Shown one piece after another: positions 7,972 through 16,405 of a stretch of 64,000 nt of DNA (its first letter is position 1; each line of letters opens with the position of its first letter). A program made the position numbers and the translations under genes. The DNA is from Flammeovirgaceae bacterium UBA6059 (GTDB taxonomy: Bacteria > Bacteroidota > Bacteroidia > Cytophagales > Cyclobacteriaceae): positions 62,001 to 126,000 of the forward strand of contig DIYH01000022.1 of NCBI GenBank assembly GCA_002435755.1, given 5' to 3'. The notes beneath the pieces were generated by a model that did not search any database, was not told the DNA's origin, and worked only from the letters and a program-made list of their open reading frames with translations.

Positions 7972-9041
7972 TGGCTTTAACTCTCTCCGGAAGCTCAATC
8001 ACCACTAATAAATCCAGGCGTAGACGCTCATGGTTGCAATGGGAGTATTGGCCATTCAACTTGCTATACGCTCCTATACTTCCTTACTGGATCTGGTTAT
8101 CATTCAAGACCAGATCATTTTTCTTTTTTACCGCTGCTAATCCCGGAATAGAGTTTGGCGGTATGCTAGGGGAATCGAAAGAAAAAATACTTCGAGCAAT
8201 ACCATCCAGGTTTATTCCTGTTACGGTAAAGCTTTCTGGAGAAATCAGCGCCTCCCAGATCGTCAGGATCATGAAATCTGCCGGACTGGATTACCCAGTC
8301 ATTCTGAAACCGGATATCGGCGAACGTGGGTGGGGTGTTGAGAAGATTGACGACTTCAAGGCTCTTGAAGACTATTTGTCCACTAAGAGACCAGCATTGC
8401 TATTACAGGAGTATGTGAGCTTCCCAATAGAACTTGGTGTTTTTTACCACAGAATTCCAGGAGACACCAAAGGCAAGGTAACTAGCATCGTTAAAAAAAG
8501 ATTTCTGGCCGTAACCGGAAATGGGACTTCTACCATTCGTGAATTGATGACCCAAGATGACAGGGCCAAAAGGTACATCTCCAATTTTGAATCTCAACCT
8601 GAGAACCGTTTAGAAGAAGTACTCGCTCAGGGTGAGTCCGTTGAACTTATGCCTATTGGCAATCACTCTCGTGGCACTGCCTTTCTTGATACTAATCACG
8701 AAATTGACGATTTATTGAGTTCAGTTTTTGATGAAGTATCCGGTGCTATTGAAGGGTTCTATTTTGGACGATTTGACCTGAGGTGCTCATCTTTTGAGGA
8801 ATTAAGACGCGGGTGCAACTTCAAAATCATGGAGCTTAATGGTGCTGGAGCAGAACCCGGTCATATCTATGATCCTGGCAATTCACTTGTTTCCGCCTAT
8901 CGAGATATCATTTGCCATCTTCGTCTATTGGCTGATATCAGCATAGTCAATATGAAACGAGGCATTTCTCCGATCAGCTTCAAAGAAGGCCTCAAAATGA
9001 TGCGTGATATACGAGCGTACAATCGCACGTATAAGCTATGA
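7971..9041 (+). CDS. ATP-grasp ligase of unknown substrate
   Basis: A 356-residue protein. The start at 7971 is chosen because the ATG overlaps the DinB stop (TAATG); the frame is open 23 codons further upstream, but those lie inside DinB. Residues 20-65 form an unusual aromatic, hydrophobic N-terminal region (WEYWPFNLLYAPI through FFFFTAANP). The ATP-grasp core follows: ILKPDIGERGWGV (nucleotide-binding Lys, about residue 105), the LLQEYV strand near 145, and the metal-binding GRFDLR and KIMELNGAG near 265-295. ATP-grasp enzymes join a carboxylate to an amine or thiol. Databases often label this type as D-Ala-D-Ala ligase, but the substrate is not known. The LysE gene overlaps by four bases. 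Confidence 0.8.
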   Translation: MALTLSGSSITTNKSRRRRSWLQWEYWPFNLLYAPILPYWIWLSFKTRSFFFFTAANPGIEFGGMLGESKEKILRAIPSRFIPVTVKLSGEISASQIVRIMKSAGLDYPVILKPDIGERGWGVEKIDDFKALEDYLSTKRPALLLQEYVSFPIELGVFYHRIPGDTKGKVTSIVKKRFLAVTGNGTSTIRELMTQDDRAKRYISNFESQPENRLEEVLAQGESVELMPIGNHSRGTAFLDTNHEIDDLLSSVFDEVSGAIEGFYFGRFDLRCSSFEELRRGCNFKIMELNGAGAEPGHIYDPGNSLVSAYRDIICHLRLLADISIVNMKRGISPISFKEGLKMMRDIRAYNRTYKL

Positions 9042-9652
9042 GTCAAGTTCTTTCAGTCTTTGGTATTGGCTTCATCGTCAGCTATCTAGGATCTATTCCA
9101 CCGGGCACCCTTAACCTGACTGTTATTCAATTAGGTATACAAAGCCATCATAGGGCAGCTCTAAGCTTCGCATTTGCCAGTGCCTTTGTAGAGTTCTTCT
9201 TCGCGGGTGCAGCAGTTTTGGCACAGCAGTACTTTATGTCTAACCCAAGTTGGTCTGGCCACTTTGAGCTTATCACGGCCATTGTACTCCACATGATGGG
9301 TCTCATCAATCTTACCTACCGGAAAAATGGTCGGTCCAAAGAAGCAACCTTATCCCCAAAGATTGGTTTTTGGCAGGGTTTCATTTTGAGCTGTGTCAAT
9401 CCTATGGCTATTCCCTTCTGGCTTACCGTCACTACCGCCCTCGAAGCAGCCAATTGGCTAACCATTAGCCCCAGTAATCTTGTCTTTTATTTGTTCGGTA
9501 TCTCGCTAGGCACACTGTTGCTATTATGGCATGCTTCCCTCTTTGGTCGACGACTGAAAGCATTGCAAGACAAGCCATGGCTTATGTACAGGTTGCCAGG
9601 GTTTATTCTTTTGACCTTATCTTTCTATACCTTCTATCAATGGACACTATGA
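9038..9652 (+). CDS. LysE family transporter
   Basis: A 204-residue protein with six predicted membrane helices. The N-terminal GIGFIVSYLGSIPPGTLNLTVIQLG carries the LysE/RhtB pattern (small-residue helix, then PG.LNL), and GFILSCVNPMAIPFW near residue 115 is the second conserved motif. Family members export amino acids or small peptides. The four-base ATGA overlap with the ATP-grasp ligase suggests export of that enzyme's product, which is an inference from context only. The gene ends inside the convergent DUF4105 gene (six-base overlap). Confidence 0.85.
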   Translation: MSQVLSVFGIGFIVSYLGSIPPGTLNLTVIQLGIQSHHRAALSFAFASAFVEFFFAGAAVLAQQYFMSNPSWSGHFELITAIVLHMMGLINLTYRKNGRSKEATLSPKIGFWQGFILSCVNPMAIPFWLTVTTALEAANWLTISPSNLVFYLFGISLGTLLLLWHASLFGRRLKALQDKPWLMYRLPGFILLTLSFYTFYQWTL

Positions 9653-10816
9653 TCTACCCAATCTCAGGTAGATAACGGTACTTCGCAGGGCCAACAGTAG
9701 TACTAGGGGCACCAGGGCGAGATTCAATGATTGCGGTAGCAAACTCCAAGAGAATATGAGCGCCACCTGGGAAACTCCACAAATAAGAAAGTAGGACCTG
9801 ATTTTTGGAGCAAGAGAAGCCTTAAGAAGGAGTAACCCTATCGGAAAGTGGAATGGGACAGCCCAAAGTAAATTGAAATTGTATAGTGAGAGATGGTCTG
9901 TTCCAAACCATAAAAAGAAAAGTAACCATCCAACAATTCCTACTACTGTAAAAACCAACACATCTATCCATCGTGCCCAAAGCCCATACTTGAGTTCACG
10001 ATGCGTAACAACACCAACTACTAGAAACAAGATGGCAAAAACCCAGACCGGTTTAAAAGGTGAGGATGCATCTTTCATAGGGGTGGACTTGAAAACATCT
10101 ATCTCAGCTGCTATGAGAGGTTTTGATCCTGTAGAGGTTTGCATTGTAGCTCCCACCAAACCTTCATATACATAATCCGGAAGATACATGTAACCTCTGG
10201 CCGAAGCTGTTTCATCAATCTGTACACCTAGACATATGTCAATACCTAGATCACCCCAAGGCTGTTGGCCTAAGTACAAGTCCATCAAATCACGATAGCT
10301 CAGATCTTCGCTGACATAGCTCTCATTGAACGTAATCCGTTGAGGAAACACCGCCTCGAGCACATCTCTTATCTTGGTTGCGCAGTTATCATAAATATAG
10401 TTGTAGTAGTAGTCCCTGTTCTCTGGTAAGTAGTTGGTCTCAAGAAAGTCGAACAGTTGCTGGCGTTCTTCGAGATTCAAATTCAGGACTTGCTCCTTGA
10501 TAAATCGATTGTAATGCTCATAGTACTGACGGGTGCGCCGATAATCTCCCTTGCCAAGCTTGTACAGTAGCCTACCACGTGTAAAATTGAGGTAGAAATT
10601 GGGCTGGTCGAAATCAAAAACACCATAGTTGTACACCCAGTCGATCTTATTCTTAGGGTCTATCACACGTATGCCGCTGTGTCCAAAGGCAGAGTATAGC
10701 TCACGCTGATCTGGTCCCATTGTCATGACCCTGATTTGAGACTGCTCTGAGAGATCAATCGCTAGGGCTTGAGTCACGGCCATTAGCCCTACTATAACCA
10801 GTAATAGTCTTGTCAT
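9647..10816 (-). CDS. DUF4105 membrane protein
   Basis: The start at 10816 gives 389 residues opening with a clean signal peptide (LLLVIVGLMAVTQALA). An in-frame ATG at 10849 would add 11 residues and cannot be excluded. The first half is the extracytoplasmic DUF4105 domain (Lnb N-terminal-like) with the family's YIYDNCATKIRDVLE, whose Asn-Cys resembles a papain/NlpC-like catalytic cysteine. The C-terminal 130 residues hold about five membrane helices. Function is unestablished; a periplasmic hydrolase or transferase is plausible. It is tail to tail with the LysE gene, overlapping by six bases. Confidence 0.82.
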   Translation of the reverse strand: MTRLLLVIVGLMAVTQALAIDLSEQSQIRVMTMGPDQRELYSAFGHSGIRVIDPKNKIDWVYNYGVFDFDQPNFYLNFTRGRLLYKLGKGDYRRTRQYYEHYNRFIKEQVLNLNLEERQQLFDFLETNYLPENRDYYYNYIYDNCATKIRDVLEAVFPQRITFNESYVSEDLSYRDLMDLYLGQQPWGDLGIDICLGVQIDETASARGYMYLPDYVYEGLVGATMQTSTGSKPLIAAEIDVFKSTPMKDASSPFKPVWVFAILFLVVGVVTHRELKYGLWARWIDVLVFTVVGIVGWLLFFLWFGTDHLSLYNFNLLWAVPFHFPIGLLLLKASLAPKIRSYFLICGVSQVALIFSWSLLPQSLNLALVPLVLLLALRSTVIYLRLGRS

Positions 10817-10888
10817 TAGTTTGTTTCCAATTGCCCTTTGTCCGTCCATACGTTTTGATCAAATCCAACCTCTGGATAACTTACATGC

Positions 10889-11911
10889 ATGTTGGAGCGA
10901 GGCAAAGATGGGCTTAATTTTCTAAGTAAGCAGACCTGGTCGCGCACTAAAAACATACTGAGCAACTATAGCGGATATCTCCAGTCGCGCTACTCAAAAG
11001 ACCCACGTCATCATGGTCTGCCAATTAGCATATCCATCGAGCCAACGACTGCCTGCAATCTCAGGTGTCCAGAATGTCCCAGCGGCTTAAGGTCATTTAC
11101 CCGGCCTACCGGAATGCTCGAACCAGCACTTTTTCATAAAGTGATCGATGAGCTTGCTCCTACACTAAGCTATTTGATCTTCTATTTTCAGGGTGAACCG
11201 TTCTTGCACAAGAACTTCCTGGAACTGGTCAGCTATGCAAGTGAGCGTGGTGTTTACACTGCCACCTCTACAAATGGCCACTTTATCAATGAAGATACTT
11301 CCCGGAGGATCGTCAAAAGCGGCCTGGATCGCTTGATTATCTCCATAGATGGAACGACACAGGAGACTTTCGAATCATATAGGGTCGGTGGACAACTGGA
11401 CAAGGTGCTCAATGGTGCAAAGCAGATGATGGAGGCAAAAAAAGAAATGGGTTCAGCTACCCCACATGTTATGTTTCAATTTCTGGTAGTAAGGCCCAAC
11501 GAGCACCAGATTGAAGACGTAAAGAGTTTAGCCGGGGAGATTGGCGTGAATGAGGTAAAATTCAAAACTGCTCAAATCTACGATTACCAACATGGTAACG
11601 ACCTGATCCCGACCATCGACAAATACTCAAGGTACAAACGAACAAGTAATGGTCAATTCGCGATTAAGAATAAGCTCTTAGATCATTGCTGGAAAATGTG
11701 GCACTCATGCGTAATCACCTGGGATGGGAAAGTCGTGCCTTGTTGCTTTGACAAAGATGCCCATCACGTGATGGGTGACTGCAATAACAAGTCTTTTGGT
11801 GAAATATGGAACAGCGATTCATATCGACTCTTCCGTCAACAGCTTTTCCAATCTCGAAGTACCATTGAGATGTGCAGAAACTGTACTGAAGGGACTAAAG
11901 TGTGGGCTTAA
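10889..11911 (+). CDS. Radical SAM protein with SPASM-like C-terminus
   Basis: A 340-residue radical SAM enzyme. The CxxxCxxC cluster motif is CNLRCPEC near residues 56-63 in SIEPTTACNLRCPEC, followed by the GEP motif (FQGEPFLH) and a barrel ending near residue 240. The C-terminal part has further cysteines (CWKMWHSCVITWDGKVVPCCFD and CRNCTEG), the pattern of a SPASM/twitch domain holding auxiliary iron-sulfur clusters. Substrates of such enzymes include peptides and sugars; none can be deduced here, and no precursor peptide gene is visible nearby. The stop codon shares the palindrome TTAA with the stop of the convergent FeoB-associated gene. Confidence 0.88.
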   Translation: MLERGKDGLNFLSKQTWSRTKNILSNYSGYLQSRYSKDPRHHGLPISISIEPTTACNLRCPECPSGLRSFTRPTGMLEPALFHKVIDELAPTLSYLIFYFQGEPFLHKNFLELVSYASERGVYTATSTNGHFINEDTSRRIVKSGLDRLIISIDGTTQETFESYRVGGQLDKVLNGAKQMMEAKKEMGSATPHVMFQFLVVRPNEHQIEDVKSLAGEIGVNEVKFKTAQIYDYQHGNDLIPTIDKYSRYKRTSNGQFAIKNKLLDHCWKMWHSCVITWDGKVVPCCFDKDAHHVMGDCNNKSFGEIWNSDSYRLFRQQLFQSRSTIEMCRNCTEGTKVWA

Positions 11912-12078
11912 CGCTCTGAGGCCTTTATCTTTTTTTCTATCGCCTCCACATCAATGACATTGCAGCTATCACAGCCACCGCTACAGCTTGGGTTACCACT
12001 AAAAGCACGATAGACCAGTTTTCCTAAAAAAAACAGCGCACCTACGAATATTGCTCCTACGATCAGTTCCTGGATCAT
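11908..12078 (-). CDS. FeoB-associated Cys-rich membrane peptide
   Basis: A 56-residue peptide read from an ATG at 12078. Residues 5-24 are one membrane helix (LIVGAIFVGALFFLGKLVY), then comes a cysteine cluster CSGGCDSC (residues 32-39) and a charged tail (EAIEKKIKASER). This matches the small FeoB-associated Cys-rich family, usually encoded beside ferrous iron transporter genes. No feoA or feoB is present here. The stop TAA overlaps that of the convergent radical SAM gene (TTAA, 11908-11911). A 31-base gap separates its start from the suhB-like gene upstream. Confidence 0.8.
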   Translation of the reverse strand: MIQELIVGAIFVGALFFLGKLVYRAFSGNPSCSGGCDSCNVIDVEAIEKKIKASER

Positions 12079-12109
12079 GTCAAATCAACCTTTAGTCTAT
12101 TATGATAGT

Positions 12110-12904
12110 TCATTTGTTCCAGTACTTCTGGATTATCGATAGCATTTCTTTTTGAACCCAAGGATTACCAGCTACTAGTTCTCTATCAAATACAAACTGA
12201 TCCGTGCCAGAAAAATCTGTGACCGTACCTCCAGCTTCTTCTACAAGCAGAGTTCCAGCCGCTACATCCCATGGGTTGAGATTGTACTCAAAATAACCCT
12301 CATATCTTCCGCAGGCTACATAAGCCAGATCTACCGCAGCACTACCCATCCGTCGCAAGCCATGAGTATTCTTCATGAGTTCATTAAGTATGGCCAGGTA
12401 TTCATTGAGCTTTTCAAAGTTGTGATAAGGAAAGCCGGTAGCAAGTAAACTATCTCCTACCCCCTCAGCCTGACTTACACTCATTTCTCGATCATTGCAC
12501 CAAGCGCCATGCCCACGCATTGCAACAAAGCATTCTTCTCTATTTACCTCATAAACGATCCCCATTTCCACTTTATCTTCTTTCATTAGTGCTATGCTAA
12601 TGGAGAAAATGGGTAGACCGTGAATGAAATTAGTAGTCCCGTCAAGAGGATCAACTATCCATCGGTACTCAGCAGTTTCCTGCGCAATTGTCCCTTCTTC
12701 TGTGATGAACCCCGCAGCAGGTAGTATTCGACCAAGTTCTGAAACAAGCCTTTTTTCTGCCTCCTTGTCTACATATGATACCAGATCATTCTTACCTTTC
12801 TTCTCCACTTTGTTGAGATCAAAGGCTGTACATTCTGTCCTTATAAACTCACCTACGTCTAATGTGACTTCTTTTGTTGATTGGGTTATGTCTTTGATTT
12901 TCAT
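12110..12904 (-). CDS. Inositol monophosphatase family protein
   Basis: A 264-residue Mg-dependent, Li-sensitive phosphatase-fold protein. The metal motif WIVDPLDGTTNF (residues 82-93) and the C-terminal NPWDVAAGTLLVEEAGG (near 212-228) are intact, as is the first metal glutamate (FITEEGT, near 67-73). Substrates in the family include inositol phosphates, 3'-phosphoadenosine 5'-phosphate and related sugars; SuhB-like activity is most likely, but the sequence does not settle it. It lies four bases downstream of rsmI, in a likely operon with rsmI and the pterin dehydratase gene. Confidence 0.9.
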   Translation of the reverse strand: MKIKDITQSTKEVTLDVGEFIRTECTAFDLNKVEKKGKNDLVSYVDKEAEKRLVSELGRILPAAGFITEEGTIAQETAEYRWIVDPLDGTTNFIHGLPIFSISIALMKEDKVEMGIVYEVNREECFVAMRGHGAWCNDREMSVSQAEGVGDSLLATGFPYHNFEKLNEYLAILNELMKNTHGLRRMGSAAVDLAYVACGRYEGYFEYNLNPWDVAAGTLLVEEAGGTVTDFSGTDQFVFDRELVAGNPWVQKEMLSIIQKYWNK

Positions 12905-12908
12905 GTAG

Positions 12909-13592
12909 CTATGTATCTGCTCCGGCGATGGTCACCACTATCTCTCCTTTGATCTTATTGGTGTTAAAGTAATCAAACACTTCTTGTAGCGTGCCTGTTA
13001 TTGTCTCCTCATACATTTTGGTAAGCTCCCTCGACACGGAAATCTTCCTCGATGCTCCCAGTATTTCCAGACACTGCGTTAACAGCTTCATCAGACGGTG
13101 TGGAGATTCGTAAACCACTACTGTACGCTCTTCATCTACCCAGGCATTGATCCGTGTTTGTCGCCCCTTTTTATGCGGTAAAAATCCTTCGTACACAAAG
13201 CGATCTGTCGGGAAACCGGACTTAACCAGGGCTGGGACAAACGCAGTTGCACCCGGTAAGCACTCTATTGTTATATCATTGGCCAGGCATTCTCTCACGA
13301 GCAAGAAGCCCGGATCGGATATACCAGGAGTACCTGCATCACTGATCAGTGCCAACACCTCCCCGGATTTGATCCTGTTGACAGCATCATCCACTGTTTG
13401 ATGCTCATTGTGGATATGAAAACTTTTCAGCTTTTGTGTTATCTGGTAATGCTTAAACAAGTTGGAAGAAGTACGAGTATCTTCTGCAAGCACCAAATCA
13501 GCTTCCTTAAGTACTCTGAGCGCCCTAAGTGTAATATCCTCAAGATTACCGATAGGGGTAGGTACCAAATAAAGGCCAGTAGCTGACATCAA
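12909..13592 (-). CDS. rsmI: 16S rRNA (cytidine-1402-2'-O)-methyltransferase
   Basis: RsmI uses SAM to methylate the ribose of C1402 at the decoding centre of 16S rRNA. The 227-residue protein has the tetrapyrrole-methylase fold: LVPTPIGNLEDITLRAL at the N-terminus, the VLAEDTRT block, the SAM-binding LISDAGTPGISDPG near residue 85 and GATAFVPAL near 115. Bacterial RsmI is usually about 280 residues, and this one lacks the optional C-terminal extension. There are two start codons in a row (13592 and 13589). The first overlaps the stop codon of the pterin dehydratase gene. Confidence 0.93.
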   Translation of the reverse strand: MMSATGLYLVPTPIGNLEDITLRALRVLKEADLVLAEDTRTSSNLFKHYQITQKLKSFHIHNEHQTVDDAVNRIKSGEVLALISDAGTPGISDPGFLLVRECLANDITIECLPGATAFVPALVKSGFPTDRFVYEGFLPHKKGRQTRINAWVDEERTVVVYESPHRLMKLLTQCLEILGASRKISVSRELTKMYEETITGTLQEVFDYFNTNKIKGEIVVTIAGADT

Positions 13593-13819
13593 ACTAACTT
13601 ATCAATCGCTTCAGCTAAGTTCTTGTCCCTGTCCGTGACCGTGTTTCCTGCATCATGGGTAGTGAGCTCAATAGTGACTTTGTTGTAAACGTTACTCCAA
13701 TTAGGGTGATGATCCATTTTTTCAGCCAGGAAGGCCACTTTTGTCATGAACCCAAACGCTTGTATGAAATCATCAAACTCAAAAGTCCGAGTGAGTTTAT
13801 TATCAGCTTCTTGCCACAT
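13589..13819 (-). CDS. 4a-hydroxytetrahydrobiopterin dehydratase (pterin carbinolamine dehydratase)
   Basis: A short, 76-residue protein of the PCD/DCoH family that recycles the 4a-hydroxy pterin made by aromatic amino-acid hydroxylases. The conserved core MDHHPNW (His-His-Pro, about residues 35-41), the VYNKVTIELTTHDAGN strand and the final TDRD are present. At 76 residues it is at the short end of the family, starting directly at the first helix. In bacteria without phenylalanine hydroxylase it may instead serve molybdopterin metabolism. Its stop codon overlaps the rsmI start. Confidence 0.88.
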   Translation of the reverse strand: MWQEADNKLTRTFEFDDFIQAFGFMTKVAFLAEKMDHHPNWSNVYNKVTIELTTHDAGNTVTDRDKNLAEAIDKLV

Positions 13820-13823
13820 ATGT

Positions 13824-13859
13824 CTGTTGTTTACAGGTACCTAAATTAATCAACAACAG
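13824..13859. repeat. Inverted repeat in the gap before the pterin dehydratase gene
   Basis: CTGTTGTT and AACAACAG form perfect 8-bp arms separated by 20 bases, between the DUF493 stop and the pterin dehydratase start. There is no T-run on either side, so it is not a clear terminator; it may be an operator or chance. Confidence 0.3.
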
Positions 13860-13870
13860 AGAAATGATTG

Positions 13871-14131
13871 CTAAAGCGCAATAATCCCTTCGATCTTGTA
13901 AGCCCGATCGTACACATTCAGCACCTCAGTACTGGTATTGACCTGTACTTTAGCTGTAATACTTATGTACTTCTGTGTTTTGGAAGCTTTCGAAGATACT
14001 TCAGCGTCTTCAAAAAGATCGAGTACCTCCTGCTCAGCAGCCATAGGTACTATGAATTTGAACATATACTGACCTGGAAAACTGTGCTGAGACTCCAGCT
14101 TCTCTTTAAAGGATACCCTATTCCAACTCAT
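13871..14131 (-). CDS. DUF493 family protein (YbeD-like)
   Basis: An 86-residue ferredoxin-like-fold protein of the DUF493/YbeD family: FPGQYMFKFIVP at the start, then the SSKASKTQKYISITAKVQV strand pair and a final YDRAYKIEGIIAL. E. coli YbeD is the nearest named relative; an allosteric role has been suggested for the fold but none is proven. It stands alone between the ppiD terminator upstream and the pterin dehydratase operon downstream. Confidence 0.85.
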   Translation of the reverse strand: MSWNRVSFKEKLESQHSFPGQYMFKFIVPMAAEQEVLDLFEDAEVSSKASKTQKYISITAKVQVNTSTEVLNVYDRAYKIEGIIAL

Positions 14132-14136
14132 ACTTC

Positions 14137-14199
14137 AAAAAAGAAAAAGCCATCTCAAAAGCTTAAGTAGAGGTTGATCTACTATCGCCTTAAGATGGC
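14137..14199 (-). terminator. Rho-independent terminator after the ppiD-like gene
   Basis: Read on the minus strand, GCCATCT pairs with AGATGGC, enclosing a second hairpin (AGTAGA/TCTACT) and a CTTAAG pair, and is followed by TTTTTCTTTTTT. It stands about 20 bases after the stop codon at 14221. Confidence 0.8.
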
Positions 14200-14220
14200 C
14201 CGAATAAATATTAGAATCTC

Positions 14221-16329
14221 TTAAAAGAACTTGTAGCGCTCGTCAACTATCGCTGCAAACTCTTTGATGACGTTATCAATGCTAAAACCAATTCTTCCTC
14301 TTCTCCTAGTCTCTATTGTTTCTGCGTACGCCTGATAGTCACTTAATTCAGCTGGTTCAGTCTTATCGACCATCTCTATGATTATAACACCATTGTCTAG
14401 CGCAAATGGTGCTGTCTTTTCACCATTTTCTAGTGAAAAGGCTACACCTACTGCCTCAGGAGCAAATCCAACGCTTGTGATAGAGTTGGCGCTAAGTTTA
14501 AGATCTGTCATGGAATAAACCGTCGCGTTTTCGCCATAAGCCGCTGCTATATCGTCCAGGCTTCCGGTCTTGCCTTCTAATTGTCCGGCAATCACATCTG
14601 CCTTTTTAGCATTTCTTACCTTATTCTCGATCTCGTTGCGTACATCCTCAAGCCTTGCTGTACCCTTGTCCTGCTCACCAGTTAAAGTAGCAATCACATA
14701 ACCTTCATCTAGCTCATATACGTCAGACACATCACCAACACTCGCTTGTGCATACGCCCACATTACAATCCCTCTGGCATTAGAAATCGTCCCAAGTCGA
14801 GTATCGTTTTGACCGACTCTACTAGCAGATTGAAGTTCTACACCAGCCTCTTCGGCATTAGCACTAAAACTCGCAAGATCATCACTTGATGCTGAGAACA
14901 TGTCTGATTGGCGATAGGCTCTATCTCTTGTCTCATCACTAGCTATGATGTCTTTTTCTATTTTAACTATACCATATCGCTGAGTCGTTTTGGTCTCGGT
15001 CACATCGATGATGTGATATCCAAATTGGGTTTCAACGAGATTGGGTAGTAGGCCTGTTGAAGTAGCATTGAAAACAGCGTCTTCAAATTCTCCGACCATA
15101 CGTCCTGACTCAAACCATCCCAGGTCACCCCCACGGCTTGCAGTACCATCTGTACCGTACAGTCTTGCTTGTTCAGCAAAGTCTGCTCCTCTTTTGATCT
15201 CATTTAGGATCCTAAGTGCCTCAGTTCGTGCCTGCCCTTTGGACTCATCACTGTCATCTGCCCAGTTGATCAGGATATGACTTGCCCTAGCTGCGGCTGT
15301 ACCACCTTCTGTAATCGCAGATAACTTGTATAGAACATATTGACCACCCTCCACTAAGGGCCCTACTATGGTCCCTTCAGGCATTATTTCACCATCTTCC
15401 TTAAGTTGCTCAGGTACTTCTCCAGCATTTACGTTAGTGTATGCATTATAGCCGTCCGAATTAGCACGAGCGTATGCTGAGTCATTACTTGAGGTAGCTA
15501 GTGTAGTCTTAATTGTCTCAAGTTCATCCATGATATAAGCTGAATCTTCAGCTGAGGGAGTCATTTCAAAAATGACATAATTAAGACTTCTGGAAGCCTC
15601 TCGCTGATACTCATCCGAATTATCACTCAGGTAAGATTCAAGCTCGGATTCGGATACCTCTACCTCATCATCACTCACTGACAAGTAAGGAACATAGAGA
15701 TATTGGATCGAAGCATTGGACCCGGCACTTATGTATTCAGCTTCTCCTTCAAGGGTTGTAGCATTGTTAGAAGTGATAAGCAGGTTCTCATACTTAGTTC
15801 TCACTCGAGCTGGACCTAAGTTGCTCTCAAAAGAATACCATGACGCTTGCTGTTGAGCCGGCTGGTTTGCCAGATTCTGGAGAAACTGGATGACCTGATC
15901 ACGATTGAACTGACCAGTTTGAGGGTCAGTGAAAGACTGTCTTATCTCAGGAGCAATGTTATTGCCTTGCACCATGTCAATTACCTCCTCCTCTGTTACC
16001 TGCACGCCAAGCTTGTTGTACTGGTTTTGGAAGGCAATGTCGTTGATAAGGGCTTCCCAGGTCTGCTGACGCACTGTGTTCATCTCATTACCAGTAGGAT
16101 TTCGACCGGTGTTAAGTGCGTAGTTATATGACATCTCTTCCAGTTTCACCTGGAAATCCTGGAAATTGATGGTCTGTCCATCGATTTCGCCCACAGTTGT
16201 GTCATTACCACCAAGAAGTGTGGAGTTAGGTCCTAAGAGATCCGCCAACACGAAAGAAGCGATGGAGAACGCAATAACGCCTACCACTACTTTGCCCATT
16301 TTGTCTCTCAGAGTATTAATTAATGCCAT
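14221..16329 (-). CDS. PpiD-like membrane-anchored peptidyl-prolyl isomerase
   Basis: A 702-residue periplasmic foldase. A single N-terminal membrane anchor (residues 13-33) is followed by a SurA_N-like chaperone region (about 45-230), a parvulin domain (about 345-455, with RASHILINW, RGGDLGWFESGRM and TQFGYHIIDV) and a long C-terminal chaperone tail. This is the layout of PpiD, which helps outer-membrane and secreted proteins fold after translocation; Bacteroidota versions are about 700 residues. It is preceded by a good promoter box and ended by a hairpin terminator, so it is a single-gene unit. It lies at the end of an envelope cluster with lptC and an outer-membrane protein. Confidence 0.92.
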   Translation of the reverse strand: MALINTLRDKMGKVVVGVIAFSIASFVLADLLGPNSTLLGGNDTTVGEIDGQTINFQDFQVKLEEMSYNYALNTGRNPTGNEMNTVRQQTWEALINDIAFQNQYNKLGVQVTEEEVIDMVQGNNIAPEIRQSFTDPQTGQFNRDQVIQFLQNLANQPAQQQASWYSFESNLGPARVRTKYENLLITSNNATTLEGEAEYISAGSNASIQYLYVPYLSVSDDEVEVSESELESYLSDNSDEYQREASRSLNYVIFEMTPSAEDSAYIMDELETIKTTLATSSNDSAYARANSDGYNAYTNVNAGEVPEQLKEDGEIMPEGTIVGPLVEGGQYVLYKLSAITEGGTAAARASHILINWADDSDESKGQARTEALRILNEIKRGADFAEQARLYGTDGTASRGGDLGWFESGRMVGEFEDAVFNATSTGLLPNLVETQFGYHIIDVTETKTTQRYGIVKIEKDIIASDETRDRAYRQSDMFSASSDDLASFSANAEEAGVELQSASRVGQNDTRLGTISNARGIVMWAYAQASVGDVSDVYELDEGYVIATLTGEQDKGTARLEDVRNEIENKVRNAKKADVIAGQLEGKTGSLDDIAAAYGENATVYSMTDLKLSANSITSVGFAPEAVGVAFSLENGEKTAPFALDNGVIIIEMVDKTEPAELSDYQAYAETIETRRRGRIGFSIDNVIKEFAAIVDERYKFF

Positions 16330-16350
16330 TTAGTTTTGATTTAAGAGGCG

Positions 16351-16358
16351 CAAAAATA
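16351..16358 (-). promoter_or_regulatory. -7 box for the ppiD-like gene
   Basis: TATTTTTG on the minus strand fully matches TAnnTTTG, 21 bases upstream of the ATG at 16329. No clear -33 element is seen. Confidence 0.5.
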
Positions 16359-16405
16359 GCCGTTCAGCGAATAATTCCCAAACAGTCAATGACTTAAGTC
16401 AGAGC

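Noticed and set aside
9873..10175. 100-codon plus-strand frame inside the DUF4105 gene
   Set aside because: Antisense to a conserved coding sequence; composition looks like a shadow frame.
13824..13859. Inverted repeat as a terminator of DUF493
   Set aside because: No T-run follows on either strand and the 20-base loop is long; kept only as a low-confidence repeat.
13868..14170. 100-codon plus-strand frame opposite DUF493
   Set aside because: It is antisense to DUF493 and also reads through a terminator hairpin.
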